DNA of 64,000 nucleotides from Lithobates sylvaticus (Eukaryota; Chordata; Amphibia; Anura; Ranidae), in the NCBI GenBank assembly GCA_028564925.1, contig CM053033.1, forward strand, positions 84,613,468 through 84,677,467. Reading direction: 5' to 3'. The notes under the pieces are model-generated. The model saw nothing but the letters and a program-made list of their open reading frames with translations. It did no database searches and was not told the origin of the DNA. The stretch's first letter is position 1; every line of letters begins with the position of its first letter. The translations under genes were made by a program, and so were the position numbers. Below, one piece after another: positions 46,599-58,024 of the stretch.

Positions 46599-47322
46599 AA
46601 ATTGTCCTGCAAGACATTTAGGAACTTGTTCCCTCCACCCAGTCTGTTTGGATAATTAAAATCCCCCATTATGATGACCCTTCTCATCCTTGCTGCTAAT
46701 CAAAATTGTTATAGGAGGTCCGCCACCTCCCTCAGGTTAGGGGGCCTATAGCATACTCCCAGTATTATTTTGCTCTTAGCTTCATCCCTTTGGAGCATCC
46801 CTATACTGTAGCCTGCCTGCTGTTACGATTTCTTCCAATGCTTCACAGGATGAATTCAGAATGGAGGATGAACACAGGATGCGTTCCAGCAATCTTAGTG
46901 GCATCAAATTGGCCCATTTTTGGCACATTTTTTGGCTCCTGAGAGACTCTTCATTAGGACTTCCAAGACAAGTCAGACCTGCTGTCTCAAGGATTGGCCT
47001 ACCATCCTGCTTCACGGGCGCTTGCATTGATGAGTGGCTGTTGAAACCCAAGTCTTGAGGAATCAGGTTCTCTCTGAATCGGTTATTACTATGCTGCCTA
47101 AAGAAAGGAAATGGACATCTCAGAAGGTCATCACACTTGGAGGGCCTACTTTGTGTGGTGCAAAGCACGGAAGTTTCACCCTAGAAGATACCCGTCGAGA
47201 TATAACTGGTCCTTTCTTCAGTCTTGGCTGAAGCAGTATTTCGCCTCGAGCACCCTGAAGGGTCAAGTCACCGCATTGGCCATTCTATTTTAAAGACTGC
47301 AGGCCTCTCATTCTCTGATTAA

Positions 47323-47570
47323 CCACTTCCAGCCCAAGGACGTCATATGATGTCCTGGACTTTGAGTGGGGATATCGGAATGATGCCTGTGGCTACAGGC
47401 ATCATTCAGATATCATTTTTGGTCGGCGATCCTGTGCACCGTAAAAACAACCATATCTCCAGTTCAACTGCTTGATCGTTCTTACAGGCGGCCCCCCATA
47501 GCCCCCCCCCCCCCCGTCACCCTCTGGTGCATCTTCAGGCTCACCCGTGCGATCGGCTAGCCGGTTCTTG
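47323..47570. mobile_element. TTAA-family terminal fragment in DIRS fossil C
   Basis: It begins TTAACCACTTCCAGCCCAAG at 47320, with hairpins GGACGTCATATGATGTCC and GATGCCTGTGGCTACAGGCATC (a TTAA-family style). It then runs to a C-rich run (about 47498-47514) and on towards 47570, with no matching right terminus. Confidence 0.65.
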
Positions 47571-47770
47571 CAAGTACTATCCTGCATCTCGTTCCACTGT
47601 TTCTAAATGGATTAGGCAGGTTATCAGTAGGAATCCTTTCTCTGTTAAAGCTCTTCAATTCATTCAGTTGGTGCGTCTTGGGCTTTTCAGCACCAGGCAT
47701 CTTTTTCCCAGATTTGGCCTTTACCTGAAGTTTTACCAGATGTACCATTTACCAGGTTCAGGTTGCAAGC

Positions 47771-48124
47771 TTTGGTCTGAAAGTGTCATTAAACCCAAAG
47801 AATGTATTTTTGTCTTTAAACCAGTGTGCAGAAGCTGGATAACAATAAATGGTTCCTTATTAGTAAATACTTGATTGATCCTGCCATTTCTATGGGCTCC
47901 CCTACTATGTGTGGCTAAAATATAGCGGCCGGTGCTCTGGTTGCTACGTTGCCACACTCACTTCACATGCCCAGCCAGCTCCTCTGTAAAAGCTAATCAC
48001 TTCTTTTTTTCTGGGTGCAGCCCCACCTGATAATTTATGCTGGTTTCAGGGGTGGCTCCAGCAGGTTGAATGGCTGGTGGCTGCACTTATCCTCTGTCCC
48101 TCCTCAGCTCATTTTACCCTTACG
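47771..48124. other. Unassigned intron sequence with MITE-like start
   Basis: AAGTGTCATTAAACCCAAAG at 47786 resembles a MITE terminus, but no right end was found. No coding signal. Confidence 0.45.
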
Positions 48125-48404
48125 GCAGCCAGCTGTGCAGGGATAGACCTGTCACAGCGCCGCTCTCCCCTATGGTAGATCGGGTGACGACGGACCGTAA
48201 AGTCCGTCGTCATCTGATCCGCTCTGCAGACGGATGGAAAAATAGGGTTTTCCTCCGTCTGCAGAAACGGACCATAGCGGGCACGGACGAGATCGGGTGT
48301 CAGCGGGTGTTCATCCGCTGACACCCGCTATCCCATAGGAATACATGCATGTCCGTTTTGTATCCGAAAACAGACTTACAGTCCGTCCGTGTGAAAGAGC
48401 CCTT
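48125..48404. mobile_element. Partial MITE related to 17608-18007, opposite orientation
   Basis: Shares GTCCGTTT, GGGTGTCAGCGG, CATCCGCTGACACCCGCTAT, CAGACGGA and GGAAAAATAGGGTTTTCCTC with the nested MITE in Tc1-A, inverted, and ends GTGTGAAAGAGCCCTTAG. The left part is truncated. Confidence 0.75.
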
Positions 48405-49552
48405 AGAGAACCTTAGTGAACTAAGGAAGGCCAAGGAATACACCAGACGGATCAGAGATAAAGTTGTGGAGAAGTTTTAAAGCAAGGTTAGGTTATGAAA
48501 AAATATCCTAAGCTTTGAGCATCTCACGAAGTACTGTTCAATGCATCATCCAAAAATGGAGAGACTATGGCACAACTGCAAACCTACCAAGACGTGGCCG
48601 TTCACCTTTAACTGACAGTTTTGGCAAGGAGAGCATTAATCAGGGAAGCAGCCAAAAGGTCCAATTTAACTTGCCCATGAGCTGCAGAAATCCACAGCTG
48701 AGGTTGGAAAATCTTTCCACAGGACAACTATTAGTCGTGCACTCCACAAATCTGGCCTTTATGTAAGAGTGACAAGAAGAAAGCCATTGTTGAAAGAAAG
48801 CCATAAGAAATCACGGTTGCAGTTTGCAAGAAGCCATGTGGGGGACACAGCAAACATGTGGAAGAAGGTACTCTGGTCTGATGAGACCAAAATTGAACTT
48901 TTTAGCCCTAAAGCTAAACGCTATTTGTGGCAGGAAAACAAACCCTGCACATCACCCTGAACACACCATCCCCACTGTGAAACTTGGTGGTGGCAGCATC
49001 ATGTTGTGGAGATGCTTTACTTCAGCAAGGAATGGAAAGCTGGTCAGAGTTGATGGGGAGATGGACGGAGCCAAATACAGGGAAATTTTAGAAGAATACA
49101 GCCAGAGCTACAATGGAATGGTTTAGATCAAAGCATATTCATGTGTTTGAATGGCCCAGTCAAAGTCCAGACCTAAATCCAATTGAGAATCTGTGGCAAG
49201 ACTTGAAAATTGCTGTTCAGACGCTCTTCGTCCAATCGGACAGAGCTTGAGCTATTTTGCAAAGTCAAATAGGCAAAAGTTTCACACTCTAGATGTGCAA
49301 AGCTGGTAGAGACCTACCCAAAAAGATTTGCAGCGAAAGTGTTGACTCAGGAGGGCTTAATACAAATGCATGCCACACTTTTCACATGTTTTTTTGTAAA
49401 GAAAGTTGAAAACCATTTATCATTTTCCTTCCACTTCACAATTATGTGCCACTTTGTGTGGGTCTATCATATAAAATCCCAATGAAATACATTTACGTTT
49501 TTTGTTGTAACATAAACTTCAAGGGGTATGAATACTTTTTCAAGGCACTGTA
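48405..49552 (+). mobile_element. Degenerate Tc1/mariner transposon (Tc1-E), 5' end missing
   Basis: Plus-strand pieces: ISRSTVQCIIQKWRDYGTTA-NLPRRGRSPLT (48518 onward), RRKPLLKESHKKSRLQFARS-HVGDTANMWKKVLWSDETKI (48772 onward), TIPTVKLGGGSIMLWRCFTS (48964 onward), [16 protein letters not shown] and [16 protein letters not shown] (49171 onward). The first catalytic Asp (WSDE) and the IENLW Glu region are present, but the stretch that should carry the DNDPKH box is missing, so the copy is dead. The right terminus is AACTTCAAGGGGTATGAATA-CTTTTTCAAGGCACTGTA, ending at 49552. Confidence 0.92.
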
Positions 49553-50989
49553 GCAGCAAAAAAAATTAGTATTTTTATGTGACCTATACACTATATAGGT
49601 ATATATAAACACCATTATTAGATCTGCTGCTTATAACTGTGAACTTGTTTAAATAGGTTTAATACCACTATAAGGTGCTTCAAACCGTTCTTTAATTCAC
49701 TTGTTTTGGGCCTGTTGGCATTGTTTGCTTTGTTTGCTGTGTTGTCCTTAGTTTTATTGCTTGGGGATGTCCCATGGTCAAGACTTGGAGCCCTGTCACA
49801 CATTGCCGCCTAGGGCATCAGCTGTAAAGCAGCATTATTTTTAGCGCCGCTTTACCTTCGTTTTAGCGGCACTATTCGGCCGCTAGCGGGTGGTTTTAAC
49901 CCCCCCGCTAGCGCCCAAAAAGGGGTTAAATCCACCCGTATAGCAGCGCTGCCCCATTGATTTCAATGGGGAGGAGCGGTGGAGGCGCTATTTTTAGCAC
50001 TATTTTTTTTTTAATTATATGAAAGGGAAGTTACCTATAAAAGTTTGTTTATTGTGGTATTGAACCCAAAAGCAAACCTTATATTGCAGCTTACCAATTC
50101 TTAGATGTAATGGCTACATTTATTTTTATTTTTTTAGACTTTTTTTTTTTTTTTTTTCCAAAAGCAGTATTAAAGCAAAAAAATATTTTTTTTATCAATT
50201 ACAGCTTAGGCCCCTTTCACACTGCCGCGACTTAAAAGTCGCACAATTTTAATGCGATTTTCCCACGATTTTGATACGATTTCAGTGAATGCCTGTGTAT
50301 ACTTGAGGTCTATGGACATTAACTCGCATGAAAGTTGGGCCAAAGTAGTACAGGGACTACTTTGAGGTCGGCACGACTTGAAGTCGCATATATAAATGGT
50401 TATTATTTGCATATTTAGATGGACTTGACCAACAAATTGAAGCTGAACTTCAGCTAATACTTCATAAGCAGTTACAGCAGCAGTTTTAATTTGGGATAAT
50501 CACTCTTGACTTACTGGTTGAATCACCAGGGGAAAATAAGGGGGGGGGGGCCTAAAAAAAAAAACCTAATGCAGTCATCACATGTTTTTGGGTTTATTAC
50601 TGCTTTAAGCCCCTGTTCGCATTGGCGAGATTTGACAAGTCAAATCGCAGCCTATTGCCACCGTACTGATTTTCCAAAAGAAGTTACTGCACTACTTTTG
50701 GTGACTTCGAGGGCTACTTCAATAGGCATCTGTGCATGAACCCACACAGATGTTTTTCAATTCGCCCCGAAGTCAAACTGAAATGCGCATTTGAAATCGT
50801 GCAAGTTCAGATGAAGTCGCACGATTTTAAAGCCATGTTCAGTGTGAACAAAGCTTAAGGAGCCTGTGTCCTGTGCTGTACCCTAAGGTAATTCAATACT
50901 GTATCTGCTGTTTACATGGATCATCTGTTTTTTTTATGAACATACAGTGTACATTATCCTCACATTCTTATTTAGGGGGGACTAGTGTG
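49553..50989. other. Intron i-j: MITE fragments and simple tracts
   Basis: 49795-50005 is a partial relative of the 644-1040 MITE (GCGCCGCTTTACC, GGTGGTTTTAACCCCCC, GCCCCATTGATTTCAATGGG). 50205-50400 and about 50608-50860 are MITEs with AAGTCGCA/TGCGACTT-type words (GGCCCCTTTCACACTGCCGC at 50209). 50086-50125 repeats the ATTGCAGCTTA-C-TTCTTAGATG word also seen at 30572 and 62012. No gene. Confidence 0.65.
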
Positions 50990-51902
50990 CCAGAGTGTTT
51001 TGGATTTACTTTATTTGCTCCTCCTGCCGAAAAGACGTTCTCAGTTCCCAGAACAGCCGACATTTCATGCAAACGCGAGCTGCTGCCTGTTTTAGGTCGC
51101 ATGGTAAAGTGCTGATGTGTGCACTATTCACAGCTTGCTAATAAGGTCTCTCCAGCTGCAGCAGGAATAAAAGAGAATTTGATTTGTGCTGGAGAATTTC
51201 TTTACGTTTGAACTCTGCTAGGAGCTTCCCCAACAGCCCACCTGGGAAACCGTTTCCTCCGCCTGTTCCTCGTTGTAATTGAGCACAGATTGCAGCTGTG
51301 TGTGGGGGGGGGGGGGCAGCTTTTGCAATATGCTTAATGTGGGTGCTTTTGGTTTTATTTATAACAAAATGGATATAGAATGTAGTGATGTGTATGTCAC
51401 ACTTCTAAACTTACTGCCCAGTCAGACATGCAGATGTACCTTTTTACAGGCAATCTTCAGCTTTTTAGGCTACTTGTATGAACCTGATCATCATAATATG
51501 CATTTTTTTTTTTTACCAATTCTACAATTTTATATTATATTGTACAAATAAGATCATATTTGTATTTCTTGTTTCTAAGTATATATGTACCATAAAGGCA
51601 ACCTTTTGTACAACTCACTGCCCTGCCGGTTTGGTCTAATGGTGGATCTCACTGAATTGGGTGATACCCACTTTGAGCACCTCTTCTCATAAGTCTCCAA
51701 ATTTTTCAGCTCAGCCATTATTTATTAAAACATTTTTTGATTTAAAAGAAATTTGGTATTAAAGTAGAGAGTGAATTATTTTTCTTTAAGTTGCAGATTA
51801 TGAGCTCACATTTCCAGTAGTTGATACAGATAAGTGTGTAGAAAGATAATTTTAGGATGTTTCAGCCCTGCTATTTCTAATTACCAAAGTATTGTATTTT
51901 AG
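50990..51902. other. Intron i-j, last part (apparently unique)
   Basis: Non-repetitive sequence with balanced composition at about 50990-51290, a G-run at 51305-51315 and AT-rich sequence up to the TTGTATTTTAG acceptor. Confidence 0.5.
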
Positions 51903-52009
51903 TTGATGGCATTGACCCCAACTACAAGATGGATCAACACGCGAAGAGAACACCTTTGCATGCCTCTGCAGAGATGGGCCATACAGATATCTGCCACATG
52001 CTTGTTCAG
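51903..52009 (+). CDS. ehmt1: ehmt1 coding exon j: ankyrin repeat
   Basis: 107 bases, phase 1 to 0, between ATTTTAG and CAG/GTGAAT. With the preceding base it reads [36 protein letters not shown]. Human EHMT1 has [36 protein letters not shown], so correspondence is near one to one. [21 protein letters not shown] is a canonical ankyrin helix-loop-helix (TPLH and the GH turn are kept; the usual AA is AS). This repeat is the first full one of the histone-tail-reading domain. The exon boundary falls at the end of the repeat, as is usual in ankyrin genes. Confidence 0.98.
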
Positions 52010-52904
52010 GTGAATGTTGCATTTATTTTTAAAATACAGCATCGTTCTGCTTTTTGCCAAAAAAAAAACCTGGACTGAAGGACATCTGGTATCTTTGCTG
52101 TTCAGTGCCGTATTTCCTGCCAGCTAAACAGCAGCTGCTTATGTAATATCCAGAAACCATCTAATTCAAAAGTGACAGCCTTTTCTTTTTGCCAGGGCTA
52201 GGTGCTAGATAAATGAGAAAGAAAACCCTGTTGGTATTATGCTTTATTAAGCTGTGACGTTAAAATAGAGCAGGCTATGTGTGTTTTTTTGTTTTTTTTT
52301 ATTATTCCAAGTATACAAACTTAAGACCTATAGGCAAAACTTTTCTTTTTATGTTGGATAGTTTACGGGAGAGTTATAACCCCTGTAAGATTTTTATTTT
52401 CACCATCTATGTCCCATTACAGAGACTTCCCAGCACTTCCTGTCCTAGAGCAAAAAAGGAAGTGAAAGAAAAATCCCTGCAAATTAAGGGACTTCCTTGT
52501 GGACTCCCAGGTCACCAGAATTAGTGCCCCCATTGGAAGATTTACCATTGATTTCTTTTCTGGGGACAACCCAAAAATGGGGGTTTTCTTTTACTTTCAA
52601 TAATAATGGTAAACAGGACAAATAGGGGGAATCTACCTATAGAGAAGGGGAATCTCCCTAATGGAGGCACAGACAGCAATAAAATCTGACAAGCATTCTA
52701 ATCTTTCTGCACTCTATCAAAAACTAACAAAGTTTTGCCTTTAGTTATACTGTAAAAACTGTTATGAGATAAAATCTTTCAAGACACCACTGCCTTGGAA
52801 ATGTCATTGGTTTGCGCACCTTGTCCATGAAGTAATCTTGGCATAGTTTTTTATGGGTTTTAGTGCACCAGTTGGTAAGAACATTTTTTCCCCATCCACT
52901 CCAG
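52010..52904. other. Intron j-k
   Basis: 895 bases, AT-rich, without recognised repeats. A T-rich run lies near 52284-52300. Confidence 0.7.
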
Positions 52905-53027
52905 GCTGGTGCTAACTTGGATAATTGCTCTGAGGATCAGAGGACACCCCTGATGGATGCAGCTGAGAACAATCATTTGGAATCTGTTAGGTATCTGGTC
53001 AGAGCTGGAGCTTTGCTTGATCCCAAA
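52905..53027 (+). CDS. ehmt1: ehmt1 coding exon k: ankyrin repeat
   Basis: 123 bases (41 codons), phase 0 to 0, between CACTCCAG and GTAAGT. Encodes [41 protein letters not shown]. Human EHMT1 is [41 protein letters not shown], a very close match. It contains the [14 protein letters not shown] ankyrin signature plus the following AGALxDPK hairpin. The phase 0/0 symmetry makes it one removable repeat unit. Confidence 0.98.
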
Positions 53028-53110
53028 GTAAGTTGATCATCTTTAGCAGTTGGGTCTGAATTCCTTCCGTCACCTGAAAAATCTGTTTTCAAATCTTTCT
53101 CTGTTTCCAG
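53028..53110 (+). other. 83-bp minimal intron k-l
   Basis: Donor GTAAGT and acceptor CTGTTTCCAG bound only 83 bases, with a good pyrimidine tract (TCTTTCTCTGTTTCCAG) and possible branch sites in the middle. It is by far the smallest intron here; the others range from 0.65 to 15.1 kb. Confidence 0.95.
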
Positions 53111-53212
53111 GACTCTGAAGGTTCCACATGTTTGCATTTGGCTTCCAAAAAGGGTCACTTTGATGTAGTGAAGTATCTGCTCAGCAATGAGCACATGGAT
53201 GTCAACTGCCAG
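53111..53212 (+). CDS. ehmt1: ehmt1 coding exon l: ankyrin repeat
   Basis: 102 bases (34 codons), phase 0 to 0, between GTTTCCAG and CAG/GTAAGG. Encodes [34 protein letters not shown]. Human EHMT1 has [34 protein letters not shown]. It is one complete ankyrin repeat (CLHLA, GH turn, hydrophobic second helix, MDVNCQ hairpin). It follows exon k after only 83 bases, so the two are likely recognised together by the spliceosome. Confidence 0.98.
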
Positions 53213-53379
53213 GTAAGGCTGCAGAGTATTAGACACTAGCTAACCAACTGTAGGCCAACCCAGAATAAACCCCTTCTATTACCAGCATGCCTCGTTTTTT
53301 GCTAATGTTCTAGCAGGAAACATGTGTTTTCTTCAGCTTTGCTGTGTAAAAGACTAATCTGTTTTAACTAACAACATTT
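53213..53379. other. Intron l-m, first bases
   Basis: Unassigned intron sequence between the exon l donor and the left side of DIRS fossil D. Confidence 0.6.
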
Positions 53380-54180
53380 TTTCGGCAATAAAGACATCTC
53401 ATCAATTTCGCTGCTAGGGGCTGGTCTTTTCAACTGCAACTGTCTGGCACGACTGTCCTCTGCCTGGGTTTTGGAGCACCATGTTCCGACCCTACTCAAA
53501 TGGACACGGTGGGGATAGCCTGGAAGTGACCTCTGGCCATTGGGTTCTGTATAGTGCAGTGTCCTTGGTAACAAGTTAGCTGCGGAGCTAACTTTTCAGG
53601 TCCAGAGCTGCCAGCAGTGCCTATGCCACTTTAGTCACCTCTGGCCATCCAACCCTCATCCTCTGGGGTTTTCGCTGCAGTCATGCAAGACTTTATGGCT
53701 CAAATCACCCAGTTATTTGCCAACTGTGACTGCAGAGGCCACAAGCGTGCCCCAGCATCCTTACCATGCAGATACTGTATCTGCTTTGCCTGTGGCTTTA
53801 GCGGCTTCTGAACCATCAGCCGTAGAGACACTGATTCTGAGTTGCTCCAGGTGGTGCCAGCTGAGGTTATCCTACTCCCATATTAAGAGTCTCTTTTGGC
53901 TCCAAACAATGAAGTGCCTAGTATTCTGAAACTAAAGGATCAGCTTGTTGCTTCTACCGGTGCTGTTTCCAGTCTTGGGTCTTTTGGAGCCGTCTGTTGT
54001 GCCTGCTGTTATAACATCCTAGATAGAGATTGGAAACACCATGACAAGCTGTTTATTTCCCCCAAATGTCTTGAAAATGTTTGGAGAGGATTTTATACAG
54101 AAATAGGCTATCCTCAATGCGGTATTTAGCAGTGCCCCACCATAACAAAGTGACCAGAATTCATGTAGAGGATGCACATA

Positions 54181-54640
54181 TGTTTAAATTGATTGTAAAG
54201 GCTCGTTTTTAATTAAATAACAAACATGTTATACTTGCCTCCTCTGTGCAGTTGGTTTTGCACAGAGTGGCCTGGATCCTCCTCTTTGCTGCTCCCAGCC
54301 CCTCCCTCCTTTGAGTGCCCCTCATTCAGCAGCTTGCTACAGGGGGCACCCAAGCCGAGTCAGAGCTCTGTGTATCCATTCAGACACGAAGTCCCGACCT
54401 GGCCCTACCCCCTCTCTCCCCAGATTGACTGACTTTGACAGCCGTGGGAGCCAATGGCGCAACTGCTCTGTCTCAGCCAATCAAGACGAATGTCCTGGAT
54501 GGCTGAGGGGTTCGTGGACATTGTTGGAGAGCGAAGGGGCTCAGGTAGGTAATTAGCTGGGGAGACTGCTATACACAGATTTTTTTGTATAATGCATTAA
54601 GATAAAAAAACATCTGCCTTAAAAACTTCTTTAAGTACTC
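54181..54640. mobile_element. MITE-like insertion in DIRS fossil D
   Basis: Starts TTAAATTGATTGTAAAGGCT and ends near AATGCATTAAGATAAAAAAA with CTGCCTTAAAAACTTCTTTA; the interior is GC- and CT-rich with a cluster of CAGAGT/GGATCCTCCTCT words. The termini are only loosely complementary. Identified chiefly as a foreign block of different composition inside the DIRS sequence. Confidence 0.55.
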
Positions 54641-55597
54641 AACTGATAAGAAGTTGGAAGTCCTTTCCATAACATTGCTCCCACTGTGACTTTATTTTGT
54701 CAGACCATGGCTTACCACTGCTGCTGTTGATTCCTTGCTTATAAGAATGCTTGAAGCAATGTCTGTAGCTTTAAACTTTAGTTATGAAGGTTTGCTTATC
54801 TCCCACATGAGTCCCGCGTCCGTGCATGAGTAAAATACTTTGGCTGAAGTGTTGGACTTTGGAACCTCGACCAAGATGTGTCTTGCTCGAATGGTATTTA
54901 AGGGATGTCTCTTCAGATCTACTCTGATACCACTTTAACGGTGCTAATGGTGTAAAGGGGACCTACCTTCCTAAGTGGATAAAGCCTAAGGAACAGACAA
55001 AGTAGTTTTCTCCCTTTTCTGTTAGAAAAAGTCCCTTTTTGTTTCCCTACTTTTGCATCTACCATCATCAAGGCTTTCCCCAAGCTTGGCTCCCAGCCCA
55101 CTCACAAGATCTGGGTCTCAAAGTTTGGTAGGTCCTTCCAACAAGCTTTTTTTCTAATGAAGGTGTGCCACAACTTTCTAGAATTGTGGTGGCGGGGGGT
55201 ATGGGGTAAACTTGTTAACCTTTGTGAACACTTGGACAGCTCGCATCTCAGAAACTCTGCTGCAGAGGGTAATATCCCAGGGCTACAGACTGAGGTTTTT
55301 CTCCCTGCCCCCTCCTCAGTTTCTCACCTCCAACCTTCCTATGGCTCTGTACAAATTGGCATCTCTATTGAGCCCCCCTAGGTTTTCTGGACCAAGATGT
55401 TATTGCCCAAGTTCTGTGGCAAAACAATTTTAGGTATTTCACTCCAACCGGTTTACTGTTCCCAAACCCTAAGGGGGCATCTGGCACATCTTGGACCTCA
55501 AAGCTCTGAATGCCTTCATTCAAGTTCAAAAATTTTGTGCAAAATCCACCAAGTCTATCATTGCCTCCATTCATCAGGGAGGCTTTTGTGGACATAA

Positions 55598-55859
55598 GGC
55601 TGGGTTCACACTATCGCCTTATGCGGCTTACAGCAGGGGTTCAGTTCGTCCTGGTTCACCTTTGCAGGTTTGATTTTAGCCCGAATTTTTGGCTGAAGTC
55701 GGACCTGAAATGGACCAAAAGACGCACAGGGCTCCTGTGCAAATTCGCACTAGAGATATGCGAACCGGCTCCTTGGAGAGCTGGTCAACATCTCCTGCTA
55801 TTGCGAATTGGATGTGGAGAACCCCCGGATCCAGTTCGCAGTGGTGTGAACCCAGCCCG
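55598..55859. mobile_element. Foldback MITE in DIRS fossil D, 'GGCTGGGTTCACAC' ends
   Basis: GGCTGGGTTCACACTA at the left and TGGTGTGAACCCAGCC at the right are inverted repeats of 16 bp with at most one or two mismatches. The interior contains GCAAATTCGCACTAG and TTGCGAATTGGATG palindromic words. Non-coding. Confidence 0.88.
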
Positions 55860-57019
55860 AAAGGAAAGCATACCTGCGTTTCCTCATCTTGCCAGCGCAT
55901 AGTTTCCTACATTTTGCTGTGGGGCACCTACATTAGCAGTTCACGGCCCTGCCCTTCAGCCTGTCATCTGCACCTTGGGTTTTCACCAAGGTGCTGGCTG
56001 CAATAATAGCACTGGAAACTACTTCTTTTCCATTTTTTTGGCAGGAGGAGTCCTTGGCACCATGTGGCTGCAGGTAACTTGGACAGTAGAAGGGTCCCAC
56101 CTCCCGATCAACATCCTGGAGCTCCATGAGATATGGCTGTATCTGCAGCATTGGACAATCCTGCTGGAGGGGGATTCCACATGGATTCAGTAGCCCAGTG
56201 CTACATCAGTGGCATACATCAATCATCATGGAGGAACCTGAAGTTTCACTGCAGCAGGAGAGGTAGCTGTACACCACTCTCCGCTGGGAAAAAAAAAAGT
56301 TCCAGCGCAGACTTTGACACAACACCCCAATTAGCGAACATCTAATATTAAGTTCAACTGAGTGGGGTGAACTGGAGTGTCAGAGTCTGTGTTGGAAGAG
56401 GAGCGACTAGAATTTTAAGCCCAAAGGCGAGCAATGTGCGGCTTTTGTATGTGTTTTGTGCGGAATCTATTTGGGAATGATGGATCCATGAGTGTGGCAG
56501 CAGATCTGGAGCAGTGTTAAAACTACAGACAGTATCTCATTTCCTTATGTCCCTTCCAAGTGTCACCTGTTTCCACAGACAACCTACTTCGTTTGAAAAA
56601 CTTTGTCTGGGAGATGAGCCCTTACGGAAATCTCTCTCCTCTTCTTGCTGTATCTTGCTTGCAGTCGCATACCAGCACGACCCTCCCTATTTACGCAAAT
56701 GGGAAAAAGACCTTAACACTACATTCTCAGAAGACCAAAATAACCGGATACTTCTATTTGCTCACAAGTCTTCCCTTTGCAGTAAATACCAGGAGATTAC
56801 CTTCAAAATCTTGACACGCTGGTATCGGACCCCATCAGTACTAGCATCACTTTTTTCCCAGACACAGCCCCTTATGTTGGCTATGTGGCGCCCAGACTGG
56901 TAATCTACTCCATATCTTCTGGGACTGTCCAAAGCTTCACCTTTTTTGGCAAAAAGGCCTACAGATCGTTCACAAACTTACGGGCATTTCTCTTGTTGAC
57001 AACCCAGCTGTAGTGCTCC

Positions 57020-58024
57020 TTAACCACTTTCAGACCGGACCAATTTGCAGCCAAAGGACCAGGCCCCTTTTTGCGATTCGGCACTGCGTCGCTTTAACTG
57101 ACAATTGCGCGGTCGTGCGACGTGGCTCCCAAACAAAATTGACGTCCTTTTTTTCCCACAAATAGAGCTTTCTTTTGGTGGTATTTGATCGCCCCTGCGG
57201 TTTTTATTTTTTGCGCTATAAACAAAAATAGAGCGACAATTTTGAAAAAAATGCATTATTTTTTATTTTTTGCTATAATAAATATCCCCCAAAAATATAT
57301 AAAAAAACATTTTTTTTCCTCAGTTTAGGCCGATACGTATTCTTCTACATATTTTTGGTAAAAAAAAATCGCAATAAGCGATTATTGATCGGTTTGCGCA
57401 GAAGTTATAGCGTTTACAAGATAGGGGATAGTTTTATAGCATTTTTATTAATAATTTTTTTTTATTATTAATGGCGGAGATCTGCGATTTTTTTTGTGAC
57501 TGCGACATTATGGCGGACACATCGGACATTTTTGACACATTTTTGGGACCATTGTCATTTTTACAGCAATTAATGCATTTAAATGCATTGATTTCTGTAT
57601 AAATGACACTGGCAGTTTAGGAGTTAACCACAAGGTGGCAGTGTAGGGGTTAAGTAGGCCTAGGGGTGTTTTTTTTACTGTGGGGGGGCGTGGCTGTCAG
57701 CTAGTGAATGCTGATCTCTGCTCCAATCACAGGGAGCAGAGATCGGCGTCACTAGTTGCTAGGCAGAACGGGGAGATGCTGTTTATCTCGGCGTCTCCCC
57801 GTTTAGCCGCTCCGTGAGACGATCGCGGGAGTCCCCGCGGCGATCGAGTCCGCGGGGACCGCGGCCGGACTCACGGGGGTCCCGACCGGCGCGGGAGCGC
57901 GCCGCTCCCGGCGCGCTCCCGATGGCACGGACAGGCTAAAGGAGGGACGTATATATATGCCCTCCTGCCTGTACGTGCCATTCTGTCGACGTATATCGTC
58001 GTGCGCCGGTCGGCAAGTGGTTAA
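57020..58024. mobile_element. 1.0-kb TTAA-flanked hairpin-rich element, apparently complete
   Basis: TTAACCACTTTCAGACCGGA and its inverted partner GTGCGCCGGTCGGCAAGTGG-TTAA give about 20-bp termini, with TTAA at 57020-57023 and 58021-58024. Removing it rejoins the L1 sequence. The left part is AT-rich (ACAAATAGAGCTTTCTTTTG, GCGCTATAAACAAAAATAGA). The right part (57700-58010) is a chain of GC-rich palindromes such as GGGAGCAGAGATC, GTCTCCCCG, GTCCCCGCGG and GGGAGCGCG/CGCGCTCCC. No open reading frame for a transposase. Confidence 0.92.

Larger units (their letters stand above)
42583..46815 (-). mobile_element. CR1-like LINE on the minus strand, interrupted twice
   Basis: Reading right to left: endonuclease pieces KIILGVCYRPPNLREVADLL (about 46780-46700), QDNFMGQMVDAPTRNKALLD-LLITNDTDL (46015-45940) and HLENSDHRSIGFSI; linker; reverse transcriptase NINKSPGPGGLHPRVLRELS (45180 region), LLEGMIRDYIQDFSNENS-SSNQHGFMKNSSCQTNLL (43900-43780); C-terminal MEKDLGVLVDDRLSNGIQCQ (43260 region). 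The 3' end is near the ACATAGTTACGTAGTAGG word at 42585. Frame breaks and stops are frequent. A hAT element (43909-44948) and a retroposon (46016-46598) sit inside it. Confidence 0.9.
41610..47770 (+). mobile_element. DIRS retrotransposon fossil C, split by other insertions
   Basis: Plus-strand DIRS remains lie at about 41610-42582 (part preceding and including RNase H-like sequence), 46816-47322 and about 47570-47770 (tyrosine-recombinase part). The order matches a single element split by a CR1-like LINE (42583-46815) and a TTAA-family fragment (about 47323-47570). It is broken in many places, and it predates the LINE, which in turn predates the hAT element and a retroposon inside it. Confidence 0.6.

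Noticed and set aside
51625-51700. tRNA-Glu-like segment GGTTTGGTCTAATGGTGG
   Set aside because: Only the A-box-like half is present; no B box, acceptor stem or anticodon arm could be paired.
53717-54129. Plus-strand open frames as a new gene between exons l and m
   Set aside because: They sit in DIRS fossil D and show no independent splice or start signals.
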